50,150 nt of DNA from Mycobacterium asiaticum DSM 44297 (GTDB lineage Bacteria; Actinomycetota; Actinomycetes; Mycobacteriales; Mycobacteriaceae), in contig NZ_HG964939.1 of NCBI RefSeq assembly GCF_000613245.1, forward strand, positions 538,716-588,865, read 5' to 3'. How positions within the stretch are numbered: position 1 is the first letter of the stretch; the number at the start of each line of letters is the position of its first letter. Below, piece by piece: positions 1-7,842 of this stretch. The position numbers were made by a program, and so were the translations under genes. The notes below the pieces were generated by a model. It was given only the letters and a program-made list of their open reading frames with translations, was not told the origin of the DNA and searched no databases.

Positions 1-87
1 ATCGAGGTGCAGGCGTGCGGTAACGACATCACCGACGGCGGGGCCCGGTTGGCCGACCAGATCGCCGCGAAGGCAGGGACGGCATAG
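1..87 (+). CDS. C-terminal end of an unidentified protein (partial)
   Basis: The window opens inside a reading frame of 28 codons that ends in TAG. Third codon positions are almost all G or C, as expected for real coding DNA here, and the other two frames lack this. The visible tail ends in a lysine/alanine-rich stretch (IAAKAGTA). I do not recognise the family. The gene is followed by a nested hairpin at 125-173 and then by a minus-strand gene, so it is the last gene of a plus-strand unit. The start lies outside the window. Confidence 0.7.
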   Translation: MEVQACGNDITDGGARLADQIAAKAGTA

Positions 88-124
88 GGCCGTAGGACCG
101 AAGGCTCAAGCCCCGGAGATGGAG

Positions 125-173
125 CGGCCCCCGAGCCGTATTCCGGTTGGACAGACCGGAAGCTCGGGGGCCG
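125..173. terminator. Nested GC-rich hairpin, likely bidirectional terminator
   Basis: A perfect 12-bp inverted repeat (cggcccccgagc at 125-136, gctcgggggccg at 162-173) encloses a second stem (ccggt at 143-147, accgg at 155-159, 7-nt loop). It lies between the stop of the plus-strand gene at 87 and the 3' end of the minus-strand pabC-like gene at 346, so it could stop both transcripts. There is no U-tract on either strand, which is common for mycobacterial terminators. It could instead be a conserved repeat element. The remaining 174-345 shows no gene. Confidence 0.55.
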
Positions 174-345
174 GGTGACTGCGGGAGATTCGCCAGCGCT
201 TTGGTCGATGAATCTTCCGAGCCAATGCAGCTAGCTCGCAGCCACCTCACATGTCCATGAAGCTATCAATTTCGCGGACCACCTCCCTTCTTGTGTAAAG
301 CCGACGCTACCGTGACTTGGGCGCGGCGACAACACAATTAAGCGT

Positions 346-1218
346 TCAGCGATCGCTGACGATGGCCGCGTCGACCAGTTCGGCGAACGTGTCGGCGATC
401 CGCGGGCGGGGCAACCGCTTACCGTCCAGGGTGTGCACGCGGGCAGCCAGCGTCATGCTGGAGATGAGCCAAATGCCCTGTGCCTCGGCCAGATCCGTCA
501 CCCGTAGCGCACGGTAGTCGCAGTCGTAGCCCTTGGCGCGGGCCACCTCGAAGAGCGCTTGCTGGGTGGTGCCGCGCAGGATGGGGTACCACGGCGGCGG
601 CGTGAGCAGGCAGGGGTTGCCCTCGCCGTTGTCGGTGGCGATCACCACCGTCGAGCGCGGGCCTTCCAGCACGTAGCCGTCGGTGCTGACGAAGATGACG
701 TCGCCGGCACCCTGCCGGGCGGCGTGTCGCAGGACGGCCATGTTGATCGCGTAGGACAGCGTCTTGGCACCGGCCAGCAGCCAGGGCATGGCGTCCACCC
801 CGCGCGCCGGCAGCCCCCGGTCCAGCGTGATCGCCGCGACACCGTCCCGGCGCACCGCGGCCACCCGCTCCGGAACGGGGTTGACCATCACGTAGGCCGT
901 CGGAGCCGAACCGCCCTCGCGGCCGCGGCTGTAGACCAGACGCATCGCGGCCTCGTCGGACGTGCCGCTGACCCATTGCCGGGTGGCGGAGTCGATGGCC
1001 CGGCGCCAACTGGCCAAGTCCGGCGCGGGCAGGTCCATCAGCTTGGCGGACTGGGTCAGCCGCTGCAGGTGCGACTCGATCAGGCATGCCCTGCCGTCGC
1101 GGACCAGCAATGTCTCGAAAATCCCGTCGCCGCGCAGCGCCGCCAGATCGTCGGGCGTGAGCAGCGGCGTCCCCGGATCGAGGATCTTGCCGTCCAGGGA
1201 GACGACCACACCAGCCAT
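346..1218 (-). CDS. pabC: Aminodeoxychorismate lyase / fold-type IV PLP aminotransferase
   Basis: This 290-residue protein belongs to the fold-type IV PLP family (branched-chain aminotransferase, D-amino acid aminotransferase and aminodeoxychorismate lyase). The expected Schiff-base lysine is K152 in AGAKTLSYA, and E185 in YVLEGPRS is the conserved acid. The GIFET motif at 32-36 is typical. ADC lyase releases pyruvate from aminodeoxychorismate to give p-aminobenzoate for folate. The frame stays open far upstream, but ATG at 1218 matches the family N-terminus and leaves a 57-bp gap to the divergent folate-binding gene. The position matches M. tuberculosis Rv0812, from memory. A D-amino acid or branched-chain transaminase role cannot be excluded. 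Confidence 0.83.
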   Translation of the reverse strand: MAGVVVSLDGKILDPGTPLLTPDDLAALRGDGIFETLLVRDGRACLIESHLQRLTQSAKLMDLPAPDLASWRRAIDSATRQWVSGTSDEAAMRLVYSRGREGGSAPTAYVMVNPVPERVAAVRRDGVAAITLDRGLPARGVDAMPWLLAGAKTLSYAINMAVLRHAARQGAGDVIFVSTDGYVLEGPRSTVVIATDNGEGNPCLLTPPPWYPILRGTTQQALFEVARAKGYDCDYRALRVTDLAEAQGIWLISSMTLAARVHTLDGKRLPRPRIADTFAELVDAAIVSDR

Positions 1219-1275
1219 GTGTAGGGAGCCTAACGGCCCGGCGGGCGGGCTCGGCCAGCGCCGTAGAGTTGACGT

Positions 1276-2382
1276 GTGTCCCCCGCCGGCAACTTCGTCC
1301 CCGCACCCGACCCCGGGCCCGACGCCGGCGCCGCCTGGCATTACGGCGACCCACTGGGTGAACAGCGGGCGGCCCAAACCGGTGCCATCCAGGTAGACCG
1401 CTCGCACCGGGCCGTGCTGACCCTCACCGGAAACGACCGTCGCTCGTGGCTGCACAACATTTCCACCCAGCACGTCAGCGAGCTCGCCGATGGCGCGACG
1501 GTGCAGAACCTCAGCCTGGACGGCCAGGGTCGGGTCGAGGATCACTGGCTGCAGACCGAACTCGGGGGCACCACTTATCTGGACACCGAGCCGTGGCGAG
1601 GTGAGCCGTTGCTGGGTTACCTGCGCAAGATGGTGTTCTGGTCCGATGTGACCCCGGATAACGCCGATTTCGCGGTGCTGTCGTTGTTGGGGCCGCGGCT
1701 GACCGACCCAGCGGTGCTCGACGTGCTGGGCGTTGACGCCTTGCCGGCCCACTGGTCGGCGGTCCCGCTGCGCGGTGGCGGCTTCGTCCGGCGGCTGCCC
1801 AGCACGCCCGGCGGTCCGGTCGAGCTGGATCTGGTGGTCCCGCGCACCGACGCTGCCGACTGGCAGCAGCGACTGACGCGGGCGGACGTGCGCCCGGCCG
1901 GCGTATGGGCCTACGAAGCGCACCGGGTGGCCGCACTGCGGCCCCGGCTCGGCGTGGACACCGACGAACGCACCATCCCGCACGAAGTGCGCTGGATCGG
2001 CGGTCCCGGCGAAGGCGCCGTTCACCTGAACAAGGGGTGCTACCGCGGCCAGGAGACCGTCGCGCGAGTGCACAACCTGGGGAAACCGCCGCGAATGCTG
2101 GTGTTGTTGCACCTCGACGGATCGGCGGACCGCCCGTCCACGGGCGACGCGATACTCGCCGGCGGCCGTGCAGTGGGACGGCTGGGGACCGTGGTCGAGC
2201 ACGTCGACCTCGGGCCGGTGGCCCTGGCGCTGCTGAAACGCGGGGTACCGGCCGACACCGCGCTGACGACCGGCGCCGAAGGCGATGTCCCCGCGGCGAT
2301 CGACGCCGATTCCCTGCCGTCGACCGATGGAGTGGGGGCCGGACGACTCGCCGTGGAACGGTTACGCGGCGGCGGTCGCTGA
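1276..2382 (+). CDS. ygfZ: YgfZ/GcvT-like folate-binding protein
   Basis: The 368-residue protein carries the YgfZ signature KGCYRGQE at residues 253-260. The cysteine in this motif is needed for function in the family. Members resemble the T-protein of glycine cleavage, bind tetrahydrofolate and support assembly or repair of some Fe-S enzymes. The GTG start at 1276 gives a plausible N-terminus; another GTG two bases upstream is out of frame. It is divergent from the pabC-like gene, so folate synthesis and a folate-dependent protein share one short control region. A nearby beneficiary could be PurF, whose family often carries a [4Fe-4S] cluster, but that link is inference. Confidence 0.85.
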   Translation: MSPAGNFVPAPDPGPDAGAAWHYGDPLGEQRAAQTGAIQVDRSHRAVLTLTGNDRRSWLHNISTQHVSELADGATVQNLSLDGQGRVEDHWLQTELGGTTYLDTEPWRGEPLLGYLRKMVFWSDVTPDNADFAVLSLLGPRLTDPAVLDVLGVDALPAHWSAVPLRGGGFVRRLPSTPGGPVELDLVVPRTDAADWQQRLTRADVRPAGVWAYEAHRVAALRPRLGVDTDERTIPHEVRWIGGPGEGAVHLNKGCYRGQETVARVHNLGKPPRMLVLLHLDGSADRPSTGDAILAGGRAVGRLGTVVEHVDLGPVALALLKRGVPADTALTTGAEGDVPAAIDADSLPSTDGVGAGRLAVERLRGGGR

Positions 2383-2488
2383 CTGCCTGTGACATCCGCC
2401 ATCCTGTCGAACCGCGTGGCAGGGCGCGCCAACGTTAGCGCGCACGGCACGGTAAGCTATCGACAGGACAAAACGACACTAAGAGATC

Positions 2489-2514
2489 GGAGCCGCCTAC
2501 TCGTAGGCCGCTCC
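2489..2514 (+). promoter_or_regulatory. Leader hairpin upstream of the DUF3073 gene
   Basis: Arms 2489-2499 (GGAGCCGCCTA) and 2504-2514 (TAGGCCGCTCC) pair over 11 positions with one mismatch around a CTCG tetraloop, followed by the AT-rich GTTATTTC. It lies 25 nt before the DUF3073 start, inside the probable 5' untranslated region. A possible -10 (TAAGCT, 2453-2458) lies upstream. It may be a cis-regulatory RNA structure or an attenuator; function is inferred only. Confidence 0.45.
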
Positions 2515-2524
2515 GTTATTTCGC

Positions 2525-2538
2525 GAGGGGGTTCCCCC
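2525..2538 (+). promoter_or_regulatory. Ribosome binding site embedded in a G5/C5 palindrome
   Basis: GAGGGGG at 2525-2531 is the ribosome binding site for the DUF3073 gene and fixes its start at ATG 2539. The same bases form GGGGGTTCCCCC (2527-2538), so the Shine-Dalgarno sequence can pair with the bases just before the start codon. The two-base loop is tight, so only part of the stem could form in RNA. Confidence 0.5.
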
Positions 2539-2712
2539 ATGGGCCGCGGCCGGGCTAAGGCAAAGCAGACCAAGGTTGCTCGAGAACTGAAATACAGCTC
2601 CCCCCAGACCGACTTCACGCGGCTTCAGCGCGAGCTGTCCGGGACGAGCACCGACGAGTCGGACCACGTGGATGGCGACTCATGGGATGACGACGACACC
2701 TGGCGCCGCTAG
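2539..2712 (+). CDS. DUF3073 small conserved actinobacterial protein
   Basis: This 57-residue protein starts with a basic segment (MGRGRAKAKQTKVAREL) and ends in a strongly acidic one (DGDSWDDDDTWRR). That matches DUF3073, a family found in actinobacteria beside purM and purF. The frame is open upstream, but ATG 2539 has a strong ribosome binding site and matches the family start. No enzymatic motif is visible. The basic N-terminus suggests nucleic-acid or ribosome contact, which is inference. It is convergent with purM, 39 bp away. Confidence 0.85.
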   Translation: MGRGRAKAKQTKVARELKYSSPQTDFTRLQRELSGTSTDESDHVDGDSWDDDDTWRR

Positions 2713-2751
2713 GTCCCAGCCGGCGTCCGGGGCCCTACTGGTTCTGGATCT

Positions 2752-3846
2752 TTAGAATCGCGGGTGCTGCCCGACGAGCTTGACCCGCGGGCCGTCCTTA
2801 CCGGCCTTGCCGACGGTACCCAGCACCCAGCAGTTCAGGTGCCGCGCGGTCAGGATCGCCCTGGCGCGGTCGCTGTCCTCCGGTGCGACGACGGCGACCA
2901 TCCCGACACCCATGTTGAACGTCTTTTCCATCTCGGCACGCTCGATACGGCCACGCTGCGCGATCATGGCGAACACCGGCGCCGGCGTCCACGTTCCCCG
3001 GTCGACCTCGGCTACCAGCCCGTTCGGGATTACGCGGGCCAGGTTGCCGGCCAATCCGCCGCCGGTGACGTGGCAGAACGTGCGGACCTGGGTTTCGGCG
3101 ATCAGCGCCAAGCAGTCCTTGGCGTAGATCAGGGTGGGTTCCAGCAGCTCTTCACCCAAAGTGCGACCGAACTCCTCCACATAACCGGCCAGGTTCATCC
3201 GGTCGATGTCCAACAGAACCGAGCGGGCCAGGGAGTACCCGTTGGAGTGCAGACCGGAGGACCCCATCCCGATGATGACGTCGCCGGGCTTTACGCGCTC
3301 GGGTCCCAGTACGTCGTCGGCCTCGACCACACCGACCCCGGTCGCCGAGATGTCGTAGTGGTCGGGCTCCATCAGACCGGGATGTTCGGCGGTCTCCCCG
3401 CCCAGCAACGCGCACCCGGCACGCACACAGCCCTCGGCGATACCGCTCACTATCGCGGCGACCCGCTCCGGCACGGTGCGGCCGACGGCGATGTAATCCT
3501 GCAGGAACAATGGTTCGGCGCCGCATACCACCAGGTCGTCCACGACCATCGCGACCAGGTCCAGGCCGACGGTGTCGTGCTTGTCCATGGCCTGCGCGAC
3601 GGCCAGCTTGGTGCCGACGCCGTCGGTGGAGGCCGCCAGCACCGGTTCCCGGTAGTCGCCGCGGATGGCGAACAATCCGGCGAAACCGCCGAGCCCACCG
3701 CGCACCTCGGGTCTGGTGGCCTTGGTCGCTAGCGGCTTGAACAGGTCGACCGCGCGGTCACCGGCTTCAATGTCCACCCCGGCCGATGCGTAGGTGATGC
3801 CCTGATTGCCCGCGCCTCGTTTGGTGCTCTGTTCAGGATCCGTCAT
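2752..3846 (-). CDS. purM: Phosphoribosylformylglycinamidine cyclo-ligase (AIR synthetase)
   Basis: PurM uses ATP to close the imidazole ring of FGAM, giving AIR, the fifth step of purine synthesis. The 364-residue length is usual. The N-terminus NQGITYASAGVDIEAGD, the glycine-rich GGLGGFAGLF (50-59) and the DGVGTK motif (75-80) are diagnostic. The start is set at ATG 3846; nine more codons are open upstream but do not match the family. It lies 105 bp downstream of purF on the same strand, so the two are probably co-transcribed. Confidence 0.96.
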   Translation of the reverse strand: MTDPEQSTKRGAGNQGITYASAGVDIEAGDRAVDLFKPLATKATRPEVRGGLGGFAGLFAIRGDYREPVLAASTDGVGTKLAVAQAMDKHDTVGLDLVAMVVDDLVVCGAEPLFLQDYIAVGRTVPERVAAIVSGIAEGCVRAGCALLGGETAEHPGLMEPDHYDISATGVGVVEADDVLGPERVKPGDVIIGMGSSGLHSNGYSLARSVLLDIDRMNLAGYVEEFGRTLGEELLEPTLIYAKDCLALIAETQVRTFCHVTGGGLAGNLARVIPNGLVAEVDRGTWTPAPVFAMIAQRGRIERAEMEKTFNMGVGMVAVVAPEDSDRARAILTARHLNCWVLGTVGKAGKDGPRVKLVGQHPRF

Positions 3847-3951
3847 CGCGATAAAGGCTACCGGTCGCCGCACTCGTTGGTAACGCTTAGCACCGGTGTC
3901 GCGCCGCAGGCCGTGATTTCGGCCAGTGTTGTGCGCGGGGAGCGTATTTCG

Positions 3952-5487
3952 TCAGTGGCTGACGGCGGGAACTTCCGCCGCTTCCTGCTCGCCGAGATTG
4001 TCCAGGCCGGCACGTGCCGCGTTCGCCAACATGTGCTCGATGACGTTCTTGCCCAGCGCGGTCTCGCCCGGCAGCTTGATCGGGTATGTGCCGTCGAAGC
4101 ACGCGGTGCACAGCCGCGACGCGGGCTGCTCGGTGGCCGCGATCAGGCCGCGCAGCGAGATGTAGCCGAGGGTGTCGGCGTTGATGGCATGCCGCACCGC
4201 CTCGAGCATCTCGCCTTCATCCTCGACGGCGTTGGCGATCAACTCCGCCGGAGACGGGAAGTCGATTCCGTAGAAGCAGGGCCATTTCACCGGTGGGGAG
4301 GCGATGCGCACGTGCACCTCCACCGCTCCGGCTTCGCGCAGCATCCGTACCAGCGCCCGTTGGGTGTTCCCGCGCACGATCGAGTCGTCGACGACGATTA
4401 GCCGCTTACCGCGGATCACCTCTTTGAGCGGGTTCAGCTTGAGCCGGATGCCGAGCTGCCGAATTGTCTGCGACGGCTGGATGAAGGTGCGCCCGACGTA
4501 GGCGTTTTTCATCAGGCCCTGCCCGTAAGGAATGCCGGACTCTTGTGCGTAACCGACGGCGGCGGGGGTGCCGGATTCGGGCACCCCGATCACCAGGTCC
4601 GCTTCGACCGCGCACTCCCGGGCCAGTTGGCGGCCGATGTCCAGGCGCGCGCCGTGGATCGACCGGCCGCCGATGGTGCTGTCGGGCCGGGCCAGGTAGA
4701 CGTATTCGAATACACAACCCTTCGGCGACGGGTTGGCGAAGCGGGTGGACCGCACGCCGTCGGCATCGATGGCGAGCAGCTCGCCCGGCTCGATGTCGCG
4801 GACGAAAGAGGCCCCGACGATGTCCAGTGCGGCGGTCTCCGAGGCGACCACCCAGCCGCGGTCCAGCCGGCCGAGCGACAACGGCCGCACGCCGTGCGGG
4901 TCGCGGCAGGCGTACAGGGTGGTTTCGTCCATGAACGTCAGGCAGAACGCGCCGCGCACGGTCGGCAGCAGCTCCAGCGCTGCTTGTTCGAGGCTGGAAT
5001 CGGCCGCGCCGTGAGCCAGCAGCGCACCGAGGATGTCCGAATCCGTCGTCGCCGGGGCTGGGCAGCGTTTCGCGATCAAGCCCGCGTCGCGGGCACGAGC
5101 GGCCAATTCGGCGGCATTGACCAGATTGCCGTTGTGACCCAACGCCACCCCGGTGCCTGCCGCGGTGTTGCGGAACACCGGCTGGGCATTTTCCCAGGTG
5201 GTGTCGCCGCTGGTGGAGTAGCGGCAGTGCCCGATCGCGACGTGGCCATCCATGGCCGCCAGCGTCTGCTCGTCGAACACCTGGCTGACCAGTCCGAGGT
5301 CCTTGAACACCAGAACCTGTGACCCGTCGGCGACGGCGATACCGGCGGCCTCTTGGCCGCGGTGTTGCAGTGCGTACAGGCCGTAGTAGGTGAGCTTGGC
5401 GACATCCTCACCCGGGGCCCAGACCCCGAATACACCACACTCTTCACGAGGCGAATTGAAGTCTTCTTCGGGCTGTTGAGCGGTCAC
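3952..5487 (-). CDS. purF: Amidophosphoribosyltransferase
   Basis: PurF commits PRPP to purine synthesis by transferring ammonia from glutamine. The 511-residue protein has the N-terminal propeptide ending before C17 (REECGVFG), the nucleophile exposed after processing. The PRPP loop VVDDSIVRGNT is at 365-375. Cysteines in GCVF (258), WPCFYG and LCTACFDG match the [4Fe-4S] ligands of the B. subtilis-type enzyme. GTG at 5487 is the start. It is followed by purM. The pathway end products AMP and GMP inhibit this family allosterically. Confidence 0.96.
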   Translation of the reverse strand: MTAQQPEEDFNSPREECGVFGVWAPGEDVAKLTYYGLYALQHRGQEAAGIAVADGSQVLVFKDLGLVSQVFDEQTLAAMDGHVAIGHCRYSTSGDTTWENAQPVFRNTAAGTGVALGHNGNLVNAAELAARARDAGLIAKRCPAPATTDSDILGALLAHGAADSSLEQAALELLPTVRGAFCLTFMDETTLYACRDPHGVRPLSLGRLDRGWVVASETAALDIVGASFVRDIEPGELLAIDADGVRSTRFANPSPKGCVFEYVYLARPDSTIGGRSIHGARLDIGRQLARECAVEADLVIGVPESGTPAAVGYAQESGIPYGQGLMKNAYVGRTFIQPSQTIRQLGIRLKLNPLKEVIRGKRLIVVDDSIVRGNTQRALVRMLREAGAVEVHVRIASPPVKWPCFYGIDFPSPAELIANAVEDEGEMLEAVRHAINADTLGYISLRGLIAATEQPASRLCTACFDGTYPIKLPGETALGKNVIEHMLANAARAGLDNLGEQEAAEVPAVSH

Positions 5488-5618
5488 GGTTTTGGCGGCT
5501 CCCTGGGGCGCGAATGGTGACGTAACGGAGTCTACGGGTAACTCGTCTGCACCGACGAATTCGACGGGCGTGTTATTCCCGTTCAGATCGGCGTGTCGGG
5601 GAGAACACGCAGGTCAAG

Positions 5619-6005
5619 TCACAAGTTCACCACTGGTAACAAGTGGTCGATCTCACTTGCTCGCGATCCGGACAGGGTCACCGAACCACTGGCCTGAGCC
5701 GCTTTCAACCCCACCAGTCCCGTTGCTAACAGCAGCCACGTCCGGGGGTCGGTTTCGACCACGTTGGGCGGGGTGCCACGAGTGTGCCGGGGACCGGCGA
5801 TGCACTGCACGGCGACGAACGGCGGGATGCGAACCTCAACACTGGCACCCGGCGCCAGCCCGGCCAGCGTGCGGGCAGTGAGCCGAACCGCCGTTGCCAG
5901 AGTGGGCCGGTCGGGCGGCGGACAGGTCTCGTCGCGCAGCCATTCGGAAACTGACAACACGGCTTGTCGTGTCTTCGCCGGATCGGCGCTATCGCGAGGC
6001 GCCAT
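5619..6005 (-). CDS. SCP-2 sterol-carrier-like small protein
   Basis: The 128-residue protein matches, by overall pattern, the bacterial sterol-carrier-like family that in mycobacteria lies next to purF (Rv0807 position, from memory). The features are an N-terminal helix, a central ASVEVRIPPFVAVQC strand pair and a GLVGLKAAQASGSVTLSGSRAS segment. There is no signal peptide, so it is likely cytosolic. It is upstream of purF by 131 bp on the same strand and divergent from an MceA-like gene with only 19 bp between starts. A lipid-binding role is inferred from the fold family, not shown here. Confidence 0.7.
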   Translation of the reverse strand: MAPRDSADPAKTRQAVLSVSEWLRDETCPPPDRPTLATAVRLTARTLAGLAPGASVEVRIPPFVAVQCIAGPRHTRGTPPNVVETDPRTWLLLATGLVGLKAAQASGSVTLSGSRASEIDHLLPVVNL

Positions 6006-6024
6006 ACCTTATGGTCTCAGAATC

Positions 6025-7239
6025 ATGGAGCGTCGTCGTACGGGCACGCGACCCCCATTCAAGACCGTCGGCCTGGTGGCGCTGATGGTCCTGACGCTTG
6101 TGCTGGGCGCACTTTATTGGCAGTTCCGTGGCAATTTCACGCCGAAGACGAAGCTGACGATGGTCGCCCCCCGGTCCGGTCTGGTGATGGATCGCGGCGC
6201 CAAGGTCACCTACAACGGGGTCCAGATCGGACGGGTGGCGACGATCTCGGAGATCGACCGCAACGGCCGGCCCGCGGCGCAGCTGATCCTGGACATCTAC
6301 CCGAGATACGTCGCGCAGATCCCGGCCAACGTGGTCGCCGAGATCAAGGCCACCACCGTGTTCGGCAACAAGTACGTGGCGCTCAGTTCGCCTAAAACCC
6401 CTGCGGCACAACACATCACACCCGCGATCGAGATCGATGCCACGCAGGTCACGACCGAGTTCAATACCCTTTTTCAGACGCTGACCGCGATTGCGGAGAA
6501 AGTGGACCCGGTCAAACTCAACCTGACGCTGAGCGCAGCGGGCCAAGCCCTGACCGGATTGGGAGACAGATTCGGCGCGTCACTGGAACGCGGATCGGCC
6601 ATCCTGGACGACCTCAATCCCCAACTGCCGCAGGCCCGCCGAGACATTCGACAGCTGGCCGCTCTGGGCGACATCTATGCGGACTCCGCACCCGAACTGG
6701 TGGAGGCCCTGAGCCAGGCGGCGACCACCGCGCACAGCGTCGACCAGCAGCGGAACGAACTCGATGCCGCGCTGTTGGCCGCGGCGGGATTGGGCCCTAC
6801 CGGCTCCGAGGTCTTCGAACGGGGCGGACCTTATCTAACGCGGGGTGCCGCCGATTTGCGTCCCACCGCCGCACTGCTCGACGAGTACAGCCCCGAGATC
6901 GCTTGCACCATCCGTAATTACAACGAAGTCGCGCCCAGGATCCAAGCGGCGCTTGGGTTCAACGGTTACGCACTGGGAGCCAACTCATCGGGCGCGATCG
7001 CCGGTGCGCCGGCCCCGTACATGTACCCGGAAAACCTGCCGCGCACCAACGCCAGAGGCGGCCCGGGCGGCAAACCGGGATGCTGGCAGAAAATCACCCG
7101 GGACTTGTGGCCCGCCCCGTTCCTGGTGATGGACACCGGCGTCAGCCTTGCTCCGTACAACCATTTCGAATTGGGCTCTCCGCTCGCTCTGGACTACGTC
7201 TGGGGCCGACAGCTTGGCGACTACACCATCAATCCCTGA
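6025..7239 (+). CDS. Orphan MceA-like cell-entry (MCE) family protein
   Basis: The 404-residue protein has one N-terminal membrane helix (about 13-33) followed by an MCE domain with GLVMDRGAKVTYNGVQIGRV. A helical region follows, then the MceA-type tail (PGCWQKITRDLWPAP, YVWGRQLGDYTINP). Mce proteins form tunnels that move lipids between the mycomembrane and the cytoplasmic membrane. They normally come as six genes after two YrbE permeases, and none of those partners is in the window. ATG 6025 gives the natural N-terminus, although the frame is open 87 codons further up. Its 3' end overlaps the convergent CPBP gene by 11 bp. Confidence 0.88.
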   Translation: MERRRTGTRPPFKTVGLVALMVLTLVLGALYWQFRGNFTPKTKLTMVAPRSGLVMDRGAKVTYNGVQIGRVATISEIDRNGRPAAQLILDIYPRYVAQIPANVVAEIKATTVFGNKYVALSSPKTPAAQHITPAIEIDATQVTTEFNTLFQTLTAIAEKVDPVKLNLTLSAAGQALTGLGDRFGASLERGSAILDDLNPQLPQARRDIRQLAALGDIYADSAPELVEALSQAATTAHSVDQQRNELDAALLAAAGLGPTGSEVFERGGPYLTRGAADLRPTAALLDEYSPEIACTIRNYNEVAPRIQAALGFNGYALGANSSGAIAGAPAPYMYPENLPRTNARGGPGGKPGCWQKITRDLWPAPFLVMDTGVSLAPYNHFELGSPLALDYVWGRQLGDYTINP

Positions 7240-7813
7240 GACTGCGCCGTTGCACCGCCACCGCGGCCACGGCACCGGATTCGTTGATGGCCAGATGCGC
7301 CAGAATCGGCGCTGCCAGGCTGCCGCAGCGGGCGGCGAGCCAGCCGAACAACCACCCCGCGACACCGGTGACCAGCACAATGGGCACCACCGGCTGACCC
7401 GTCGCGCGGGCATCGGCGATGTGGGACAAGCCAAACGCGGCGGACTGCAGTGCCCGGCCACCGGTCACCCCGAAGGCTTCGGTGGCGGCCGTGCTCAGCG
7501 CCCCGCGAAACGCGACCTCCTCGGCCCACACCGTACCGATTGGTATGTGTACGCCGAGCCAATTGGGTACCGACGGCGGCAGCTCGCGGCTGTCCATTGA
7601 TCCCCGCACGATCGGAATCGGTGTTGTAGCAGCGATCGCTGCCGCCACAACGGCGGCCACGGCCAAGCCCCAGCGCAATCCCGCCCACAGTGCTGGCGGG
7701 CGAAGGCCGAGCGGCGCACGGATGAGCAACGCCAGCGTCCCGCCGAGACCGGCCTGCACGGGCGTCCGCCACCCGGCCGGCAGCCGGGGGCCAACCAGGC
7801 TCCAGCCGACCAA
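7229..7813 (-). CDS. CPBP family intramembrane metalloprotease
   Basis: The roughly 194-residue, very hydrophobic protein has the CPBP (CaaX protease/bacteriocin-processing) motifs: EEVAFRG, then FGLSHI, then HLAINESG. These supply the glutamates and histidines of the membrane-embedded active site. Substrates are unknown. The only start codon visible in frame is TTG 7813. The hydrophobic reading continues upstream toward the purL stop (RLRLRALALAAG), so the true start may be earlier and non-canonical. It lies just downstream of purL (gap 29 bp) and is probably co-transcribed with it. Confidence 0.8.
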   Translation of the reverse strand: MVGWSLVGPRLPAGWRTPVQAGLGGTLALLIRAPLGLRPPALWAGLRWGLAVAAVVAAAIAATTPIPIVRGSMDSRELPPSVPNWLGVHIPIGTVWAEEVAFRGALSTAATEAFGVTGGRALQSAAFGLSHIADARATGQPVVPIVLVTGVAGWLFGWLAARCGSLAAPILAHLAINESGAVAAVAVQRRSLRD

Positions 7814-7842
7814 TCCCGCGGCCAGTGCAAGCGCGCGCAGTC

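Noticed and set aside
29..250. 73-residue minus-strand frame across the nested hairpin
   Set aside because: It runs through the hairpin and antisense to the coding end at 1-87; the arginine/serine-rich product resembles nothing.
247..282. 11-residue minus-strand peptide (GTG start behind GGGAGG)
   Set aside because: It has a fair ribosome binding site but no cysteine or regulatory codon run and no downstream gene in position to be controlled; too short to support.
346..2202. 618-residue minus-strand frame spanning the pabC and ygfZ loci
   Set aside because: Only the part after ATG 1218 is homologous to a known family. The rest lies antisense to the well-supported ygfZ gene.
2764..3732. Long plus-strand frame antisense to purM
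   Set aside because: Shadow of a high-GC gene; composition is typical of an antisense frame and purM is certain.
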